64,000 bases of DNA from NCBI GenBank assembly GCA_963765935.1, contig CAVXXX010000005.1:1-64000 (forward strand). Direction: 5' to 3'. Made by a program: the position numbers and the translations under genes. Shown in pieces: positions 35,862 through 44,296 of this stretch. Positions within the stretch are counted from its first letter, which is position 1, and each line of letters begins with the position of its first letter. Below the pieces are notes generated by a model. The model was not told the DNA's origin. It saw only the letters and a program-made list of their open reading frames with translations, and searched no databases. The DNA comes from JAMXLG01 sp963765935 (GTDB taxonomy: Bacteria; Vulcanimicrobiota; Vulcanimicrobiia; Vulcanimicrobiales; Vulcanimicrobiaceae).

Positions 35862-37078
35862 ACGATCACCCCGCGATGGACAACCGCTGCCGCAAGATTA
35901 CCGCCATGCTGCCACCCGAATTCATCGGGCGATGAAATGCGCAGCGCAACAAAATCGGCGACGGCACCGGCACGCAGTACACCCGCATCCGAGTGTAAGG
36001 AACGTGCCGCTGCGACGGTCACGCCATAGAGCGCTTCGGCGGCGCTGATTGCAAAAAGTTTGCGTCCGAAGTATGCGACCGTTTGCAAATTGAAGCACGG
36101 CGAGGTTCCCGGATTATAGTCGCTCGCGAGAGCGACGACGCCGCCGCGTTCGAGCAACTCGCGTACCGGTGCGCGCTTTGGGAGATCCAAGTACGCGATC
36201 GTCGCGGGAGCGGCCACCGTCACGGTGTTGGTCTCCGCGATCGCGCGAACGTCTTTTTCGCGAATGCAATTACAATGATCGACCGCATCGACGCCGACCT
36301 CAACCGCCATCTCCGCCGCTGCTCCGAAGCTCATTTCGTCGCAATGCACGCGCAACCGCATTCCATGCGCGCGGCACGCTTCGAGGTACCGCCGCGTTTG
36401 GCCGGGCGAGAAGAATCCGGGTTCGCAGAACGCGTCGGCATAGACGGCGCCGTGCGCTTTTGCAAATGGCACGAGTTGATCGATCAGGTAGTCGATATAT
36501 GCGTCTTCATTCGTGAACTCAGGCGGGAGCGCGTGGGCGCCCAAGAAGGTTGCAATCAGCGCGGGCACATCGTAATCGTTCGCGTGCGCAGCGATCATAT
36601 CGAGCAGTTCCGTTTCGCCCGGTTTATGCAGCGCATATCCCGTTTTTGTTTCGAGGGTCGTCGTTCCGTGGGCGAGCAACATCTTCAAACGCGGGTGGAC
36701 GATGCGCTCGTAGAATCGCTGCGGTTCGAGCAATGCATCGCGTGTCTGCTCCACCGTATAGAGCATCCCAAGTGGTGCTTTTTCCCCGCGCTGGCGCGCG
36801 GCAAAGTCCGGTTCACGATCGCCGGCAAACAGCGGATGCGCGTGTGCGTCGATGAAGCCGGGAACGACGATGCAATCGCGCACGTCCAACTCGCGGACTG
36901 GCTGATCGCGCAAGGATCGCTCGATGTCGCCGCGTTTACCGACCGCGGCGATCCGCGCTCCGTCCACGATCATCGCCGCATCGTCGATTTTTCCAAGCCC
37001 ATCGAAGCTGATGCCGTTTTGCGGGGCATCAGCTTCGCATGTTACGATCGCCTTCGCGCGAACGAGTAACGGTTCCAT
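35858..37078 (-). CDS. hutI: Imidazolonepropionase
   Basis: It hydrolyses imidazolone-5-propionate to N-formimino-L-glutamate. Metal ligands sit in PGFIDAHAHPLFAGDRE, RVHCDEMSFGAA and VALASDYNPGTSP; TTTLETKTGYAL and LGAHALPPEF are family signatures. The ATG at 37078 is preceded by an in-frame TTG at 37081. The length of about 406 aa is normal. It lies 15 nt after hutU and is coupled to the hutF-like gene. Confidence 0.96.
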   Translation of the reverse strand: MEPLLVRAKAIVTCEADAPQNGISFDGLGKIDDAAMIVDGARIAAVGKRGDIERSLRDQPVRELDVRDCIVVPGFIDAHAHPLFAGDREPDFAARQRGEKAPLGMLYTVEQTRDALLEPQRFYERIVHPRLKMLLAHGTTTLETKTGYALHKPGETELLDMIAAHANDYDVPALIATFLGAHALPPEFTNEDAYIDYLIDQLVPFAKAHGAVYADAFCEPGFFSPGQTRRYLEACRAHGMRLRVHCDEMSFGAAAEMAVEVGVDAVDHCNCIREKDVRAIAETNTVTVAAPATIAYLDLPKRAPVRELLERGGVVALASDYNPGTSPCFNLQTVAYFGRKLFAISAAEALYGVTVAAARSLHSDAGVLRAGAVADFVALRISSPDEFGWQHGGNLAAAVVHRGVIV

Positions 37079-37093
37079 CAAATGACGCTGTGT

Positions 37094-38755
37094 TTACAGC
37101 CGCCAGTCGATTCCCTTTGTATCCGCCGTTTCGATCGCGATGTCATATCCGGCGTCAGCGTGACGAACGACACCCATGCCGCAATCCGTCGTAAGCACCG
37201 CAGCGAGCCGTTCTTGCGCATCTTCCGACCCGTCGGCAACGACGACCATGCCTGCGTGAAGGCTATAGCCGATGCCGACGCCGCCGCCATGATGGAAGCT
37301 CACCCAATGTGCGCCCGCAGCCGTGTTCAGCAACGCATTGAGAATCGGCCAATCGGCTATTGCATCGGAGCCGTCTTTCATCGCCTCCGTCTCGCGATAC
37401 GGCGATGCGACGCTGCCGGTATCGAGATGATCGCGTCCGATGACGACCGGCGCGGAGATTTCGCCGCTGCGCACAAGTTCGTTGAAGCGTAATCCGGCCT
37501 TTGCCCGGTCGCCGTAGCCGAGCCAGCAAATGCGCGCCGGCAACCCTTGGAATGCAATGCGTTCCTGCGCGAGTTTGATCCAGCGCTGCAATCCCGCATC
37601 ATCGGGAAAGAGCGCGAGCAGCTCTCGATCCAAGCGGTGAATGTCTTTCGGATCGCCCGAGAGCGCCGCGAACCGGAACGGGCCCGATCCCTTGCAGAAT
37701 AGCGGCCGTACAAACGCCGGAACGAATCCGGGGAACGCAAATGCGCGGCCGTAACCGGCACGCTGCGCTTGGGCGCGAATATTGTTGCCATAGTCGAAGA
37801 CAATCGCGCCGGTATCTTCAAAACGGACCATCGCTTCGACGTGTTTACCGCAGCTCTCGAGCGCCCGGCGTTCGTACTCGTCGGGCGACGTGCGGCGCAA
37901 TTCCGCCGCTTCTTCTACGGTCAACCCTTCGGGAATGTATCCGTTGATCAAGTCGTGTGCGGATGTTTGATCGGTCACTGCATCGGGACGGAATCCGAGA
38001 TCGTACAATTCCCAAAACTCGGTTGCTGCGTTCCCTTCATATCCGATGGAAACGCCTTCGCCGGCTTTGCGCGCGCGTTCGACTTCGCGCAACGCTTCTT
38101 CGCGCGAATCGACGACCGTATCGAGATACCGAAGGTCGCGTCGACGATCCAAGCGCGAACGATCGACATCGACGACGAGTGCGACGCCTTCATTCATCGT
38201 AATCGCGAGCGGCTGAGCACCGCCCATGCCGCCGATACCCGCGGTGAGACAAACGCGTCCTTTGAGCGTCCCGCCGAAATGCTGACGCGACAGCTCCGCA
38301 AACGTCTCGTATGTGCCTTGAACGATGCCTTGCGTGCCGATGTAAATCCACGATCCGGCCGTCATCTGACCGTACATCGTGAGACCCTGCGCTTCCAACT
38401 CGCGGAATATCTTCCAATCCGCCCACTTCGGCACCAGATTCGAATTCGCGATGAGCACGCGCGGCGCGCGTTCGTGCGTCTTCCAAACGGCAACGGGCTT
38501 GCCGCTCTGCACGATCATCGTCTCATCGTTTTTCAAACGGCGCAGCGTCCGCACCAGTGCATCGAACGCTTCCCACGAACGCGCGGCGCGCCCGTTGCCG
38601 CCGTAGACGACGAGATCGTCCGGGCGCTCTGCGACATCGGGATCGAGATTGTTCATTAACATGCGAAGCGCCGCTTCTTGGGGCCAGCCCTGGCAGGAAC
38701 GCTCGGTGCCGCGAGGAGCGCGAACGGTGCGCGCGCCGGAAATTGTACTCGTCAT
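37094..38755 (-). CDS. hutU: Urocanate hydratase
   Basis: It converts urocanate to imidazolonepropionate with a tightly bound NAD. The sequence is complete (553 aa) and highly conserved: YGQMTAGSWIYIGTQGIVQG, TAGIGGMGGAQPLAI, the active-site region LPARICWLGYGDRAKAG, and GRDHLDTGSVASPYRETE. It leads the leftward hut transcript. The 96-bp gap to the divergent winged-helix gene contains an 18-bp palindrome that might also affect hutU. Confidence 0.97.
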   Translation of the reverse strand: MTSTISGARTVRAPRGTERSCQGWPQEAALRMLMNNLDPDVAERPDDLVVYGGNGRAARSWEAFDALVRTLRRLKNDETMIVQSGKPVAVWKTHERAPRVLIANSNLVPKWADWKIFRELEAQGLTMYGQMTAGSWIYIGTQGIVQGTYETFAELSRQHFGGTLKGRVCLTAGIGGMGGAQPLAITMNEGVALVVDVDRSRLDRRRDLRYLDTVVDSREEALREVERARKAGEGVSIGYEGNAATEFWELYDLGFRPDAVTDQTSAHDLINGYIPEGLTVEEAAELRRTSPDEYERRALESCGKHVEAMVRFEDTGAIVFDYGNNIRAQAQRAGYGRAFAFPGFVPAFVRPLFCKGSGPFRFAALSGDPKDIHRLDRELLALFPDDAGLQRWIKLAQERIAFQGLPARICWLGYGDRAKAGLRFNELVRSGEISAPVVIGRDHLDTGSVASPYRETEAMKDGSDAIADWPILNALLNTAAGAHWVSFHHGGGVGIGYSLHAGMVVVADGSEDAQERLAAVLTTDCGMGVVRHADAGYDIAIETADTKGIDWRL

Positions 38756-38816
38756 AGCGGAGGGGTCTTAGGCAAGCCGGTGCGGTGACCCCGTTCCAGG
38801 CCTTCGCCACAAGGTC

Positions 38817-38845
38817 TTGACGCTATCCGATATATCGGATACTAT
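38817..38845 (+). promoter_or_regulatory. Promoter with an 18-bp palindromic operator in the spacer
   Basis: TTGACG at 38817-38822 and TACTAT at 38840-38845 form -35 and -10 elements with a 17-bp spacer. The spacer and the first bases of the -10 are occupied by the perfect palindrome TATCCGATATATCGGATA (38824-38841). The ATG of the winged-helix gene lies at 38852, about where transcription should begin, so the mRNA may be leaderless. A protein on the palindrome would block RNA polymerase directly. Confidence 0.75.
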
Positions 38846-38851
38846 CGCGTC

Positions 38852-39106
38852 ATGTTGACGTACGACGTTCTTGCGGCCTTATGGAACGCTCCGGCCACCG
38901 ACGTCCAGGTCGCCCGCGCGGTGGAAGACCGCGTCGGCACACCGTTCAGCCGCAACTTTATCGACCAACATCTGCGCCTGCTGCGAACCACCGGGTACGT
39001 GCGTGCCCGTGACGTCGACGGCGCACCCGCTTACGTATTGACCGACGCCGGATCGCAACTGCTCGCGCAGCTCGCGGCGCGCGTCGAACGCGAGGAGTAC
39101 ATCTAA
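38852..39106 (+). CDS. Small winged-helix regulator, PadR/MarR-like
   Basis: An 84-aa protein that is essentially one winged helix: YDVLAALWNAPATDVQVARAV, then NFIDQHLRLLRTTGYVRARD (recognition helix and turn), then APAYVLTDAGSQLLAQLA (wing and last helix). There is no ligand domain. No Shine-Dalgarno sequence precedes the ATG, in keeping with a leaderless message from the promoter at 38817. It is first in a three-gene run with the 67-aa protein and the PadR regulator, and probably binds the palindrome in its own promoter. Confidence 0.75.
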   Translation: MLTYDVLAALWNAPATDVQVARAVEDRVGTPFSRNFIDQHLRLLRTTGYVRARDVDGAPAYVLTDAGSQLLAQLAARVEREEYI

Positions 39107-39309
39107 TGTGCAGATTTGCTTACGGGCGCCGTCGCGAGATGCGCGACGCGGAAAGTCTTTTTACGATCGTCGTCGCGATGATTCGTGAAGCGATCGCCGT
39201 GCTCGCGCAAGCGCGTCGCGATCTCGAGGAGATCGCACGTACGAATGTTCGTCGAGCACAAGGTAGCGAAATCAAACCGATGGAGACACATCTCAATGTT
39301 CCACTTTAA
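39106..39309 (+). CDS. Small helical protein between two winged-helix regulators
   Basis: A 67-aa frame with a good ribosome site (GAGGAG, 8 nt upstream) and an ATG overlapping the previous stop by one base (TAATG). The product is probably one long helix (FTIVVAMIREAIAVLAQARRDLEEIA) with a basic start. I do not recognise it. Its last 14 bases overlap the PadR start. Real translation is likely from the spacing, but the function is unknown. Confidence 0.55.
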   Translation: MCRFAYGRRREMRDAESLFTIVVAMIREAIAVLAQARRDLEEIARTNVRRAQGSEIKPMETHLNVPL

Positions 39310-39826
39310 ACACGGACGGCACGGCTTCGGCGGAGGCCCATGGGGCCACGGCGGATTCCGTCACGGACGCGGCATGCGCGGTGGACGCGCGCGCGGCGAA
39401 ATGAAATACGAAATTCTCGAGTGTTTGTTGCAAGGGCCGCGCCACGGCTACGATATCATGCTCGAGATCGAATCAAAAACGGGCATGCGCCCGAGTCCCG
39501 GATCGATCTATCCGGCACTGCAGATGCTCGAAGACGGCGACTGTATTCGCGGTCAAGAGCGCGACGGCAAGAGAACGTATGAAATTACCGACAAGGGCCG
39601 CCAGTTGTTGTCGGAGCGCGAAACGGCCGACGGCGGGGCCGAAGACACGTTCGACGGTGAGAACATCTATGGGATCATCGCCGAAGCGATGCGTCAGGTT
39701 CACGGCATCAAGGACGCCGTCAAACAAATCGCGCGAAGCGGAAACATTGAATCGTATCGTAAAGCCGTCGCGGCGCTCGACAAGGCACGACGCGAACTCT
39801 TCGCGATCCTCGCCGATCACGTCTAG
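39296..39826 (+). CDS. PadR-family regulator with Gly/His/Arg-rich N-terminal tail
   Basis: From the ATG at 39296 (GGAGA upstream) the 176-aa product starts with an unusual tail of about 35 residues rich in His, Gly and Arg. The PadR winged helix follows: KYEILECLLQGPRHGYDIML, then RPSPGSIYPALQMLEDGD and RTYEITDKGRQLL. The C-terminal dimerisation helices (YGIIAEAMRQVHGIKDAVKQ) complete the fold. The His-rich tail could bind a metal, but that is speculative. It ends 6 nt before the convergent BON-domain gene. Confidence 0.88.
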   Translation: MFHFKHGRHGFGGGPWGHGGFRHGRGMRGGRARGEMKYEILECLLQGPRHGYDIMLEIESKTGMRPSPGSIYPALQMLEDGDCIRGQERDGKRTYEITDKGRQLLSERETADGGAEDTFDGENIYGIIAEAMRQVHGIKDAVKQIARSGNIESYRKAVAALDKARRELFAILADHV

Positions 39827-39832
39827 CGGCCG

Positions 39833-40183
39833 TTACCGCGCGATGACGATATGGTCGACGATTCTCTCGACCCCGTGAACGTGACGCACCGCCGCTAACA
39901 GAGTCGCCTTGACCTCGGGCGTCGGCACTTTACCGGTTAAGGTAACCACGCCGCGATGCACGGACGGCTTAACGTTAAAAGCGTTGACGCCCGTCTGCGC
40001 CGCCATCGCGCCGGCAACTTCCGCGGTAAGCCCCGCGTCTTGGGCGCCCTGCTTCACGGGACTGGGAATACTGCGCACCGCCTGATTCACTTGGTTCTGC
40101 CCCTGCGCCTGTTGTTGCGGCGTGCAACTGACGCTCGACGCCACGAACAGCAGTATAAGAACGGTTCGGGCATACGGGTTCAT
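39833..40183 (-). CDS. BON-domain lipoprotein
   Basis: A 116-aa lipoprotein: the signal peptide ends in ASSVSC, then a Gln-rich linker. The BON domain (FNVKPSVHRGVVTLTGKVPT, then VKATLLAAVRHVHGVERIVD) is the OsmY-type phospholipid-binding module. It is probably anchored in the outer membrane or periplasm and helps envelope stability. It sits downstream of the terminator at 40209. Confidence 0.85.
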   Translation of the reverse strand: MNPYARTVLILLFVASSVSCTPQQQAQGQNQVNQAVRSIPSPVKQGAQDAGLTAEVAGAMAAQTGVNAFNVKPSVHRGVVTLTGKVPTPEVKATLLAAVRHVHGVERIVDHIVIAR

Positions 40184-40208
40184 GTAAGGCTTGTACCCAC
40201 AGAAAGCA

Positions 40209-40234
40209 AAAGACCCGCGAGATCGCGGGTCTTT
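40209..40234 (-). terminator. Intrinsic terminator after the 161-aa secreted protein gene
   Basis: A perfect 12-bp stem (AAAGACCCGCGA and its complement) with a 2-nt central spacer. On the minus strand it continues into TTTTGCTTTCT. It lies 15 nt past the stop of the leftward gene ending at 40249. Confidence 0.85.
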
Positions 40235-40248
40235 CCTGAGCTATCCGC

Positions 40249-40734
40249 CTACGAACGATTGCAAGTCGCTTTGAACGTCGGTTTGGCTCCGGACATGTCG
40301 TAGTTTGTGATCGTGAACATGTTGTTATTAACGCGCTCGGTTACGGAACGACCGAGTTTTCCGCTCGTATTGAATTGATCGGTCCAGTTCTCCGTCGTTC
40401 CACTGAACGGTTTTGCATACGATACCCAGGATGCCGCAGCGTTATCGAGACCGCTTTGGACATATCTTCCGTGTTTCGCATCGTACGTCGTTGAAATGTC
40501 CAAAACGTACTGCTGCGTCATCTTGCCACTCGGCGCTACGACGATGTGATTGTGCATCAGATTCGAATCGATCGTATACGTTAACGTCGCCTTCGACGGT
40601 TTCTCACCTGTGCTGCCGCCGAGACAAGACCACGATCCCACGTAATACTGCTCGGCGGACATTCCGGTTGCTGATTGCGCACCCACGGGTATGGCGACGG
40701 CAATTGCTAACGCGAGGAACGAAACGCGCTTCAT
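40249..40734 (-). CDS. Secreted protein of unknown function
   Basis: A 161-aa exported protein with a clean signal peptide (KRVSFLALAIAVAIPVGAQSA) and a strong ribosome site (GGAGGA). The mature part begins YYVGSWSCLGG, a short motif seen at the start of several small beta-barrel-like secreted families, and ends with a second Cys (KATCNRS) that could pair with the first. No catalytic motif is visible. It is a single-gene unit with its own terminator. Confidence 0.75.
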   Translation of the reverse strand: MKRVSFLALAIAVAIPVGAQSATGMSAEQYYVGSWSCLGGSTGEKPSKATLTYTIDSNLMHNHIVVAPSGKMTQQYVLDISTTYDAKHGRYVQSGLDNAAASWVSYAKPFSGTTENWTDQFNTSGKLGRSVTERVNNNMFTITNYDMSGAKPTFKATCNRS

Positions 40735-40803
40735 CTGCTTCCTCCTTATGTGACTAGAAGTAGTGCTGCCCCGGTCGCTCCGTTGTTGGCCGCGAGAAAA
40801 ACA

Positions 40804-40824
40804 AAACCCGCTGGTTGCGGGTTT
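40804..40824 (-). terminator. Intrinsic terminator after the GH47 gene
   Basis: Stem AAACCCGC / GCGGGTTT with a 5-nt loop. On the minus strand it is followed by TTGTTTTTC. It lies 26 nt past the stop at 40850 and closes the long leftward run from hutH to the mannosidase. Confidence 0.8.
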
Positions 40825-40849
40825 CTAGTACGGCGGTGGAAACGGTAGT

Positions 40850-42214
40850 TCATTTCAGTCCGCGAAGCACCTTGCCCTCTGTATTCAAGTAGTACGACGA
40901 GGAATCGAAGCGTTTTGAATCGGCAAACAATAAATACAGATACTTGAAGTTTTCGCTGAACGAATATGCCGGGAAGTGATCGCCGAGCGTCATCGGTCGC
41001 GTGCGGATGTCTTCGAGTACCGTGTATCCGTTCGCCACGCGGCAATTTGCGCGCAACGCTTCAAAATAGCGGTAGGCGGTACGGCGATACTTTTCATCTC
41101 CGGTGAGAAACCAGAGGTCGAAGGCTGAGTTTGGATATTCCGGACGCATACCGTATGCCGGATCCACGATCGCGAGCGTTGTATAATCGATGACTTCTGG
41201 AATCAGCGTGTAACGGTCGAGCACGTCGGTCCATGAGTCGTAGAACGCTGCGCCCGTCTCGCGATTTCCGCCTTTTGCAACGAGTTCTGCATAGAAAGAC
41301 GAGAGCTCGGAGAGTTGCGTCGGGCCGATCGCCGCACCCGTACGGTAGTTCACCGGCGCAAACCAGAGCCGCCCGTCGATTCGAACGGTTTTGTATTTGA
41401 GAATTGGATCCGTCAACGTGCGATACCAGTCGCGGCACTGCGCGATGCCGAGCATCTGCCAGCCGCCCCAGAGGTATTCGTAGAACGAATCGACCGGTTC
41501 GTCGGGCGCGACATCATCGTCGCCGATGAACTCGCCCTTTTCGACGTCGAAGTTCGTCCCGAGCAGATTGAGCGGCGAGCGCTTTGCGACAACCGCCTCA
41601 AAGGCGCGCATCGATGCGTTGAGATACTTTGGATCGCCGGTGAGGCGTGAGAGGTCGCCGAACTCGAGAACATTTGTCCCAATTTCGGCGAGATTCGATT
41701 TCGGGTCCGATACGGCGCCCGTTTTTAAATTCGCATAGCGATACGGCGCACCCGACGGCGATTTCGTGAAGCACGGCAACAGTCGATCTGCCAAATCCCG
41801 CGAGGCATCCAGCATGAACCGTTCGCCCGTTGCGTAGTAGCCGGCGAGAAATCCCGCTACCATGCGGATCACGGCCTCGAACATCTGCACGTTGCCGTCG
41901 ACGTCGAAGTCGACGTGCGTACGAAGCCATTCGACGCACGCACGCAGTTCGTCGTCGAGCTCCATCACATAGAGCGTGTCGAGCGCTTCGATGATGGAAA
42001 GCCCGAATGCCTGCGTGGGGATGAAGAAATTGGATGCCGTTCCACTTACGGGTTTGACTTCATCGTAGCCCCATGCGAAACGCTTGTATCCTTGCCACGC
42101 ATGAAGAAACTCATCGCGAACTTGGTCCGCGATGGTTTGCGGCTTCGGCATGGCTCCAATCAACGGTAGCGCAAGCGCACTACCGATCGCACATAAAAAC
42201 GACGGTCGCTTCAC
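40850..42214 (-). CDS. Exported GH47-family alpha-mannosidase-like glycosidase
   Basis: The 454-aa product has a signal peptide (residues about 1-22) and class I alpha-1,2-mannosidase signatures in order: HAWQGYKRFAWGYDEVKPVS, IIEALDTLYVMELD, GMRPEYPNSAFDLWFLTGD, FSENFKYLYLLFAD and YYLNTEGK, the Thr of which binds Ca2+ in the family. GH47 is mainly eukaryotic (ER and Golgi), with few bacterial members. The GTG start directly follows the paoC stop with no gap and no clear ribosome site, so translation probably depends on paoC. It may trim mannose from external glycans. Confidence 0.88.
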   Translation of the reverse strand: MKRPSFLCAIGSALALPLIGAMPKPQTIADQVRDEFLHAWQGYKRFAWGYDEVKPVSGTASNFFIPTQAFGLSIIEALDTLYVMELDDELRACVEWLRTHVDFDVDGNVQMFEAVIRMVAGFLAGYYATGERFMLDASRDLADRLLPCFTKSPSGAPYRYANLKTGAVSDPKSNLAEIGTNVLEFGDLSRLTGDPKYLNASMRAFEAVVAKRSPLNLLGTNFDVEKGEFIGDDDVAPDEPVDSFYEYLWGGWQMLGIAQCRDWYRTLTDPILKYKTVRIDGRLWFAPVNYRTGAAIGPTQLSELSSFYAELVAKGGNRETGAAFYDSWTDVLDRYTLIPEVIDYTTLAIVDPAYGMRPEYPNSAFDLWFLTGDEKYRRTAYRYFEALRANCRVANGYTVLEDIRTRPMTLGDHFPAYSFSENFKYLYLLFADSKRFDSSSYYLNTEGKVLRGLK

Positions 42215-43021
42215 CTAGAGCAAATTTTCAACGGTGATCGGCAGTTCCCGCACCCGCACGCCGGTTGCATGATACACCGCATTGGCGACCGCCGCCGCAG
42301 ACCCCGTCATCGCAACCTCGCCGATTCCGCGGACGTGCGCGGGATTGACGCGCTCGTCGTCATCCTCGACGAGGATGATCTCCGGCGACGGAATATCGGC
42401 GTTGGTTGGGACCAAGTACTCGGAGAGGTTCGCATTCATGATGCGTCCGGTGCGCATGTCAAAGCGCGTCTTCTCGAAGAGCGCCATGCTGATGCCCCAG
42501 ACGATGCCGCCTAAGAGTTGGCTCCTCGCCGTTTTCTCGTTCAAGAAGCGTCCGCCATTGTATGCGCCGACGAAGCGCGTGACGGCGACGGAACGAAGAT
42601 CGGGGTCCACTTCGACCTCGGCGAAATGCGCGCCGAAGGATTGTTGCGCGTAGCGTTCTTCTTCTTCCTCGTTGACTTCCGCGCGATACTCCACGGTGAT
42701 GCCTTCGGCCGGGACCGCGCCGTTCGCGGCAGCGACGCGATCGCGCAGTTGCTGCGCGGCCAGCACGGTCGCGGAACCGACGCTCGATGCCGTCTGCGAG
42801 CCCGCCGCAAGCGGCGCATCCGGTAGATTCGTATCCCCCCATTCGAAACGAACGCGCTCGTATGGGATACCGAGAATTTCAGCGGCGAGTTGAGCGAAAA
42901 CGGTCGTCGATCCCGTTCCTTGCTCGATCGTGGCACTCTGCAAGATCACGCTCCCGTCGCCCTGCATCGTAATGCGTACGCTCGCGCTGCTGCGATGCGT
43001 GTTGCGCGACGCAGTTGCCAT
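42215..43021 (-). CDS. paoC: Aldehyde oxidoreductase molybdopterin subunit PaoC, C-terminal segment after an in-frame stop
   Basis: This is the last 268 residues of a PaoC/YagR-type molybdopterin subunit. It continues in the same reading frame after the TGA at 43027-43025: the expected sequence there is GRMLVGWGMATAS, and the Trp codon TGG reads TGA. The Moco-binding parts (SATIEQGTGSTTVFAQLAAE) and the catalytic Glu segment VRGIGEVAMTGSAAAVANAV are intact. Restart at the ATG 43021, only 3 nt after the stop, is possible but has poor spacing. Either a fresh nonsense mutation, a readthrough site or a sequence error. Confidence 0.8.
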   Translation of the reverse strand: MATASRNTHRSSASVRITMQGDGSVILQSATIEQGTGSTTVFAQLAAEILGIPYERVRFEWGDTNLPDAPLAAGSQTASSVGSATVLAAQQLRDRVAAANGAVPAEGITVEYRAEVNEEEEERYAQQSFGAHFAEVEVDPDLRSVAVTRFVGAYNGGRFLNEKTARSQLLGGIVWGISMALFEKTRFDMRTGRIMNANLSEYLVPTNADIPSPEIILVEDDDERVNPAHVRGIGEVAMTGSAAAVANAVYHATGVRVRELPITVENLL

Positions 43022-43024
43022 CCC

Positions 43025-44296
43025 TCACCCCACCAGCATCCGGCCGCTACGCATCGACTGCGGTTTTGGGTCGCGCTTGCTCCATCCGAATTGCGCGGCC
43101 GCCTGCAGATAGCACTCGCGCAGCTTTTTGCTGGTATATTCCTTGCCGTTGTTCGGCTGGCGTTCGGAATAGTTGCGCAAGCGAAGTTCGAGCGGATCGA
43201 TGTCGAGCGCGTAGGCGAGTTCATCCATCGCGGATTCCGTGACGAAGCCTCCAGTGGATTCACCCGGTGCTCGCTGGAACGTCGGCTTGCTGATATTCAA
43301 CCGCCGAAGCCGTTGCAGCATGCCGTAATTCGGCACCGCATAGAGATCGCGGCTGAACACGCATGAGGGCTCGACGTATTCATCCGAAATACTCGTCTCG
43401 CTATCCGTGTGGTGTATCATTGCGACGAGCTTGCCGTCACGGGATGCTCCAACGGAAAACTGTTGCTCCGTTTGGGGACGGTGACCGACCCACCCGAACA
43501 TCTGCGGACGCGACACGATCAACGAAACGGGACGGCCCGTCATCTTTGCCGCCATCGCCGCGAGCGGCACGTGCGACCACGGCTGTCCTTTACTGCCGAA
43601 TGCGCCCCCGACGAAGGGTGCGATGACGCGCACGTTCTTCTTATCGATGGAGAATATGAAGGCGATGCGATCGCGGACGCCGTTCGTCCACTGCGTCGAA
43701 TCATAGAGCGTTAGACGATCGCCTTCCCATTGCGCTATCGTGCCGTGCGTCTCCATCGGGTTATGATGTTCCGTCGGCGTGCGATAGGTCTGCGCAACCC
43801 TAACATCGGCGCCTGGAAACGCCGACTGCGGATCGCCGCGCGTATGGTTCGCCGGCTCGCCGAAGATCTGATCGACGGGCGATATTTCCCCCGTATCGAG
43901 ATTCATTTCCGGCGCTTGGGATCCGTAACGAACGCGAACGAGATCGGCGCCCTGGACGGCCTCTTCAAAGGTTTTGGCAACCACGACCGCAACCGGTTGG
44001 CGATCGAATTCAACGCGATCATCTTGCAGCAGAAACAGATTCGATTGCATCGCCGTCTGCTTCTTCGCGTTCACATGCGGTGCGTTTTCGTGCGTCATGA
44101 CTTCAACCACACCGGGGAGCGCCCGGGCAGCACGGACATCGATCGAGACGATGCGCCCGTTTGCGATCGCACTCGGAACCACAACGCCATGCAGCATACC
44201 GGGCAGCGTCCGGTCGGCCGTGTATTTCGCGCGCCCCGTAACCTTATCGCGCCCGTCAGCGCGATCGACCGGCGCACCGATGATCGGCTGGCTCAT
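43025..44296 (-). CDS. paoC: Aldehyde oxidoreductase molybdopterin subunit PaoC, N-terminal segment
   Basis: The N-terminal 423 residues of a xanthine-dehydrogenase-family large subunit: IGAPVDRADGRDKVTGRAKY, QPVAVVVAKTFEEAVQGADL, HHNPMETHGTIAQWEGDRLT, FVGGAFGSKGQPWSHVPLAA. The ATG at 44296 overlaps the paoB stop (ATGA). With the downstream part (42215-43021) it would make about 693 aa, close to the family length. On its own it lacks the second Moco domain and the catalytic Glu, so it would be inactive. Confidence 0.85.
   Translation of the reverse strand: MSQPIIGAPVDRADGRDKVTGRAKYTADRTLPGMLHGVVVPSAIANGRIVSIDVRAARALPGVVEVMTHENAPHVNAKKQTAMQSNLFLLQDDRVEFDRQPVAVVVAKTFEEAVQGADLVRVRYGSQAPEMNLDTGEISPVDQIFGEPANHTRGDPQSAFPGADVRVAQTYRTPTEHHNPMETHGTIAQWEGDRLTLYDSTQWTNGVRDRIAFIFSIDKKNVRVIAPFVGGAFGSKGQPWSHVPLAAMAAKMTGRPVSLIVSRPQMFGWVGHRPQTEQQFSVGASRDGKLVAMIHHTDSETSISDEYVEPSCVFSRDLYAVPNYGMLQRLRRLNISKPTFQRAPGESTGGFVTESAMDELAYALDIDPLELRLRNYSERQPNNGKEYTSKKLRECYLQAAAQFGWSKRDPKPQSMRSGRMLVG

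Noticed and set aside
42215..44296. Possible TGA-for-Trp genetic code
   Set aside because: TGA is the stop codon of many intact genes here (all the ATGA overlaps), so recoding of the code is excluded.
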